Shown here piece by piece: positions 5,789 through 6,120 of a stretch of 6,120 nt of DNA. The stretch covers positions 1 to 6,120 of the forward strand of contig JAUWHU010000410.1 of the NCBI GenBank assembly GCA_030605705.1. The letters are read 5' to 3'. A program made the translations under genes and the position numbers. The notes beneath the pieces are model-generated. The model was not told the origin of the DNA. It was given only the letters and a program-made list of their open reading frames with translations, and searched no databases. This DNA comes from Thermoflexia bacterium. GTDB lineage: Bacteria > Chloroflexota > Anaerolineae > B4-G1 > SLSP01. The first letter of the stretch is position 1, and each line of letters begins with the position of its first letter.

Positions 5789-5865
5789 GAGTTGCGAGTT
5801 GAAAGTTAAAAGTTGAAAGTTAAAAGTTGAAAGTCAAAAGTCGAACGTCGAACGTCAAACGTGAT
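5789..5865. repeat. Eleven-copy degenerate heptamer array
   Basis: Eleven consecutive 7-bp units in exact register: GAGTTGC, GAGTTGA, AAGTTAA, AAGTTGA, AAGTTAA, AAGTTGA, AAGTCAA, AAGTCGA, ACGTCGA, ACGTCAA, ACGTGAT. The sequence changes stepwise, neighbouring units differing by one or two bases, with an alternating A/G at position 6 that gives a 14-bp super-period. It fills most of the 141-bp spacer between IMPase and the synthase-like gene and ends where the 53-bp array begins. It resembles in style the heptanucleotide STRR sequences known from cyanobacteria. Confidence 0.85.
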
Positions 5866-5916
5866 TCGCCATTTGTCATTTCTTCATTCGTCATTTCTTC
5901 ATTTGCTCATTTGTCA
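5864..5916 (-). repeat. 53-bp array of three 15-mers overlapping the IMPase stop codon
   Basis: ATTCGCCA (5864-5871) is followed by TTTGTCATTTCTTCA, TTCGTCATTTCTTCA and TTTGCTCATTTGTCA (5872-5916). The last unit contains the IMPase stop (TGA, 5916-5914), and further in-frame TGA codons follow at 5901 and 5886. It is the same size as, and aligns without gaps to, the array at 4202-4254. Confidence 0.8.
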
Positions 5917-6120
5917 TTTGCTTATGACGCCCAGCATCGCCGTGTGGATGAGGCCGTTACTGGCGACGATCCGCTGCCCGTCCAGCGGCAGCCGCTCGCC
6001 GGAGAAATCGCTCACCCGGCCGCCTGCCTCCTGGACCAGCAAAATCCCGGCGGCGACGTCCCACGGTTTGAGACCCAGTTCCCAAAAACCATCAAAGCGC
6101 CCGCAGGCCACGTAAGCCAG
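5914..6120 (-). CDS. Inositol-monophosphatase family enzyme, C-terminal 68 residues (5' end outside window)
   Basis: The frame enters from the right edge with no start visible and ends at TGA 5916-5914. Visible residues include the family signature P-W-D-V-A-A-G, followed by ILLVQEAGGRVSDFSG and IVASNGLIH, the conserved C-terminal segment of the Li+-sensitive, Mg2+-dependent phosphatase fold. In this family the Asp of the W-D-x-A-A-G motif binds catalytic metal. Members dephosphorylate inositol 1-phosphate or related sugar phosphates; some (SuhB) also act on RNA and ribosome biogenesis, and a few are histidinol-phosphatases. The missing N-terminal part, with its other metal ligands, would be needed to choose. 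The last residues and the stop lie inside a tandem repeat, suggesting that the repeat array shaped the C-terminal end. Confidence 0.93.
   Translation of the reverse strand: MAYVACGRFDGFWELGLKPWDVAAGILLVQEAGGRVSDFSGERLPLDGQRIVASNGLIHTAMLGVISK

Noticed and set aside
5789..5916. CRISPR array
   Set aside because: Units are 7-15 bp, directly abutting and degenerate, with no unique spacers and no cas genes.

Overview
The window looks like chromosomal DNA of a GC-rich, non-cultured-type bacterium, most likely a member of Chloroflexota (Anaerolineae-like). This placement is an inference from several features. There is a lipoprotein with a long Thr-Pro linker. A TPR regulator ends in a SARP-type DNA-binding domain plus BTAD. 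A membrane protein is fused to a spermidine-synthase fold. The spacers are full of degenerate 7/8-bp tandem repeats. No single marker gene in the window settles the phylum.

Layout, left to right. (1) Positions 1-1752, minus strand: a large TPR/SARP-BTAD transcriptional regulator whose C-terminus runs off the left edge. (2) 1753-1910: a divergent promoter region with a near-consensus sigma70 promoter for the regulator and a purine-rich leader for the plus-strand gene. (3) 1911-2330, plus strand: an unrecognised 139-residue protein. (4) 2336-2616, minus strand: a compact tRNA unit with an extended -10 promoter, tRNA-Ala(CGC), tRNA-Ala(GGC) and an intrinsic terminator. (5) 2665-3846, minus strand: a DUF3048 (YerB-like) lipoprotein. 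(6) 3847-4260: a 414-bp gene-free stretch holding short tandem repeats, a 246-bp inverted-repeat element with a strong minus-strand promoter inside it, and a 53-bp array. (7) 4261-5772, minus strand: a seven-helix membrane protein fused to a spermidine-synthase-like domain. (8) 5773-5913: a spacer made almost wholly of tandem repeats. (9) 5914-6120, minus strand: the C-terminus of an inositol-monophosphatase family enzyme, cut by the right edge.

The genes do not form an obvious pathway. IMPase and the fused synthase-like gene are co-directional and could be co-transcribed. The lipoprotein probably has its own promoter about 205 nt upstream, and the tRNA pair has its own promoter and terminator. 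Only the 139-residue gene is on the plus strand; it is divergent from the regulator, which makes it a candidate target.

The most unusual content is in the repeats. A palindromic repeat has apparently inserted in frame in the regulator. Two equal-length 53-bp arrays, each three 15-bp units, sit at the 3' ends of two neighbouring genes; their 5-codon periodicity places TGA in the reading frame of the gene they terminate. An 11-copy heptamer array lies next to one of them. I see no CRISPR array, transposase, phage gene or defence system.
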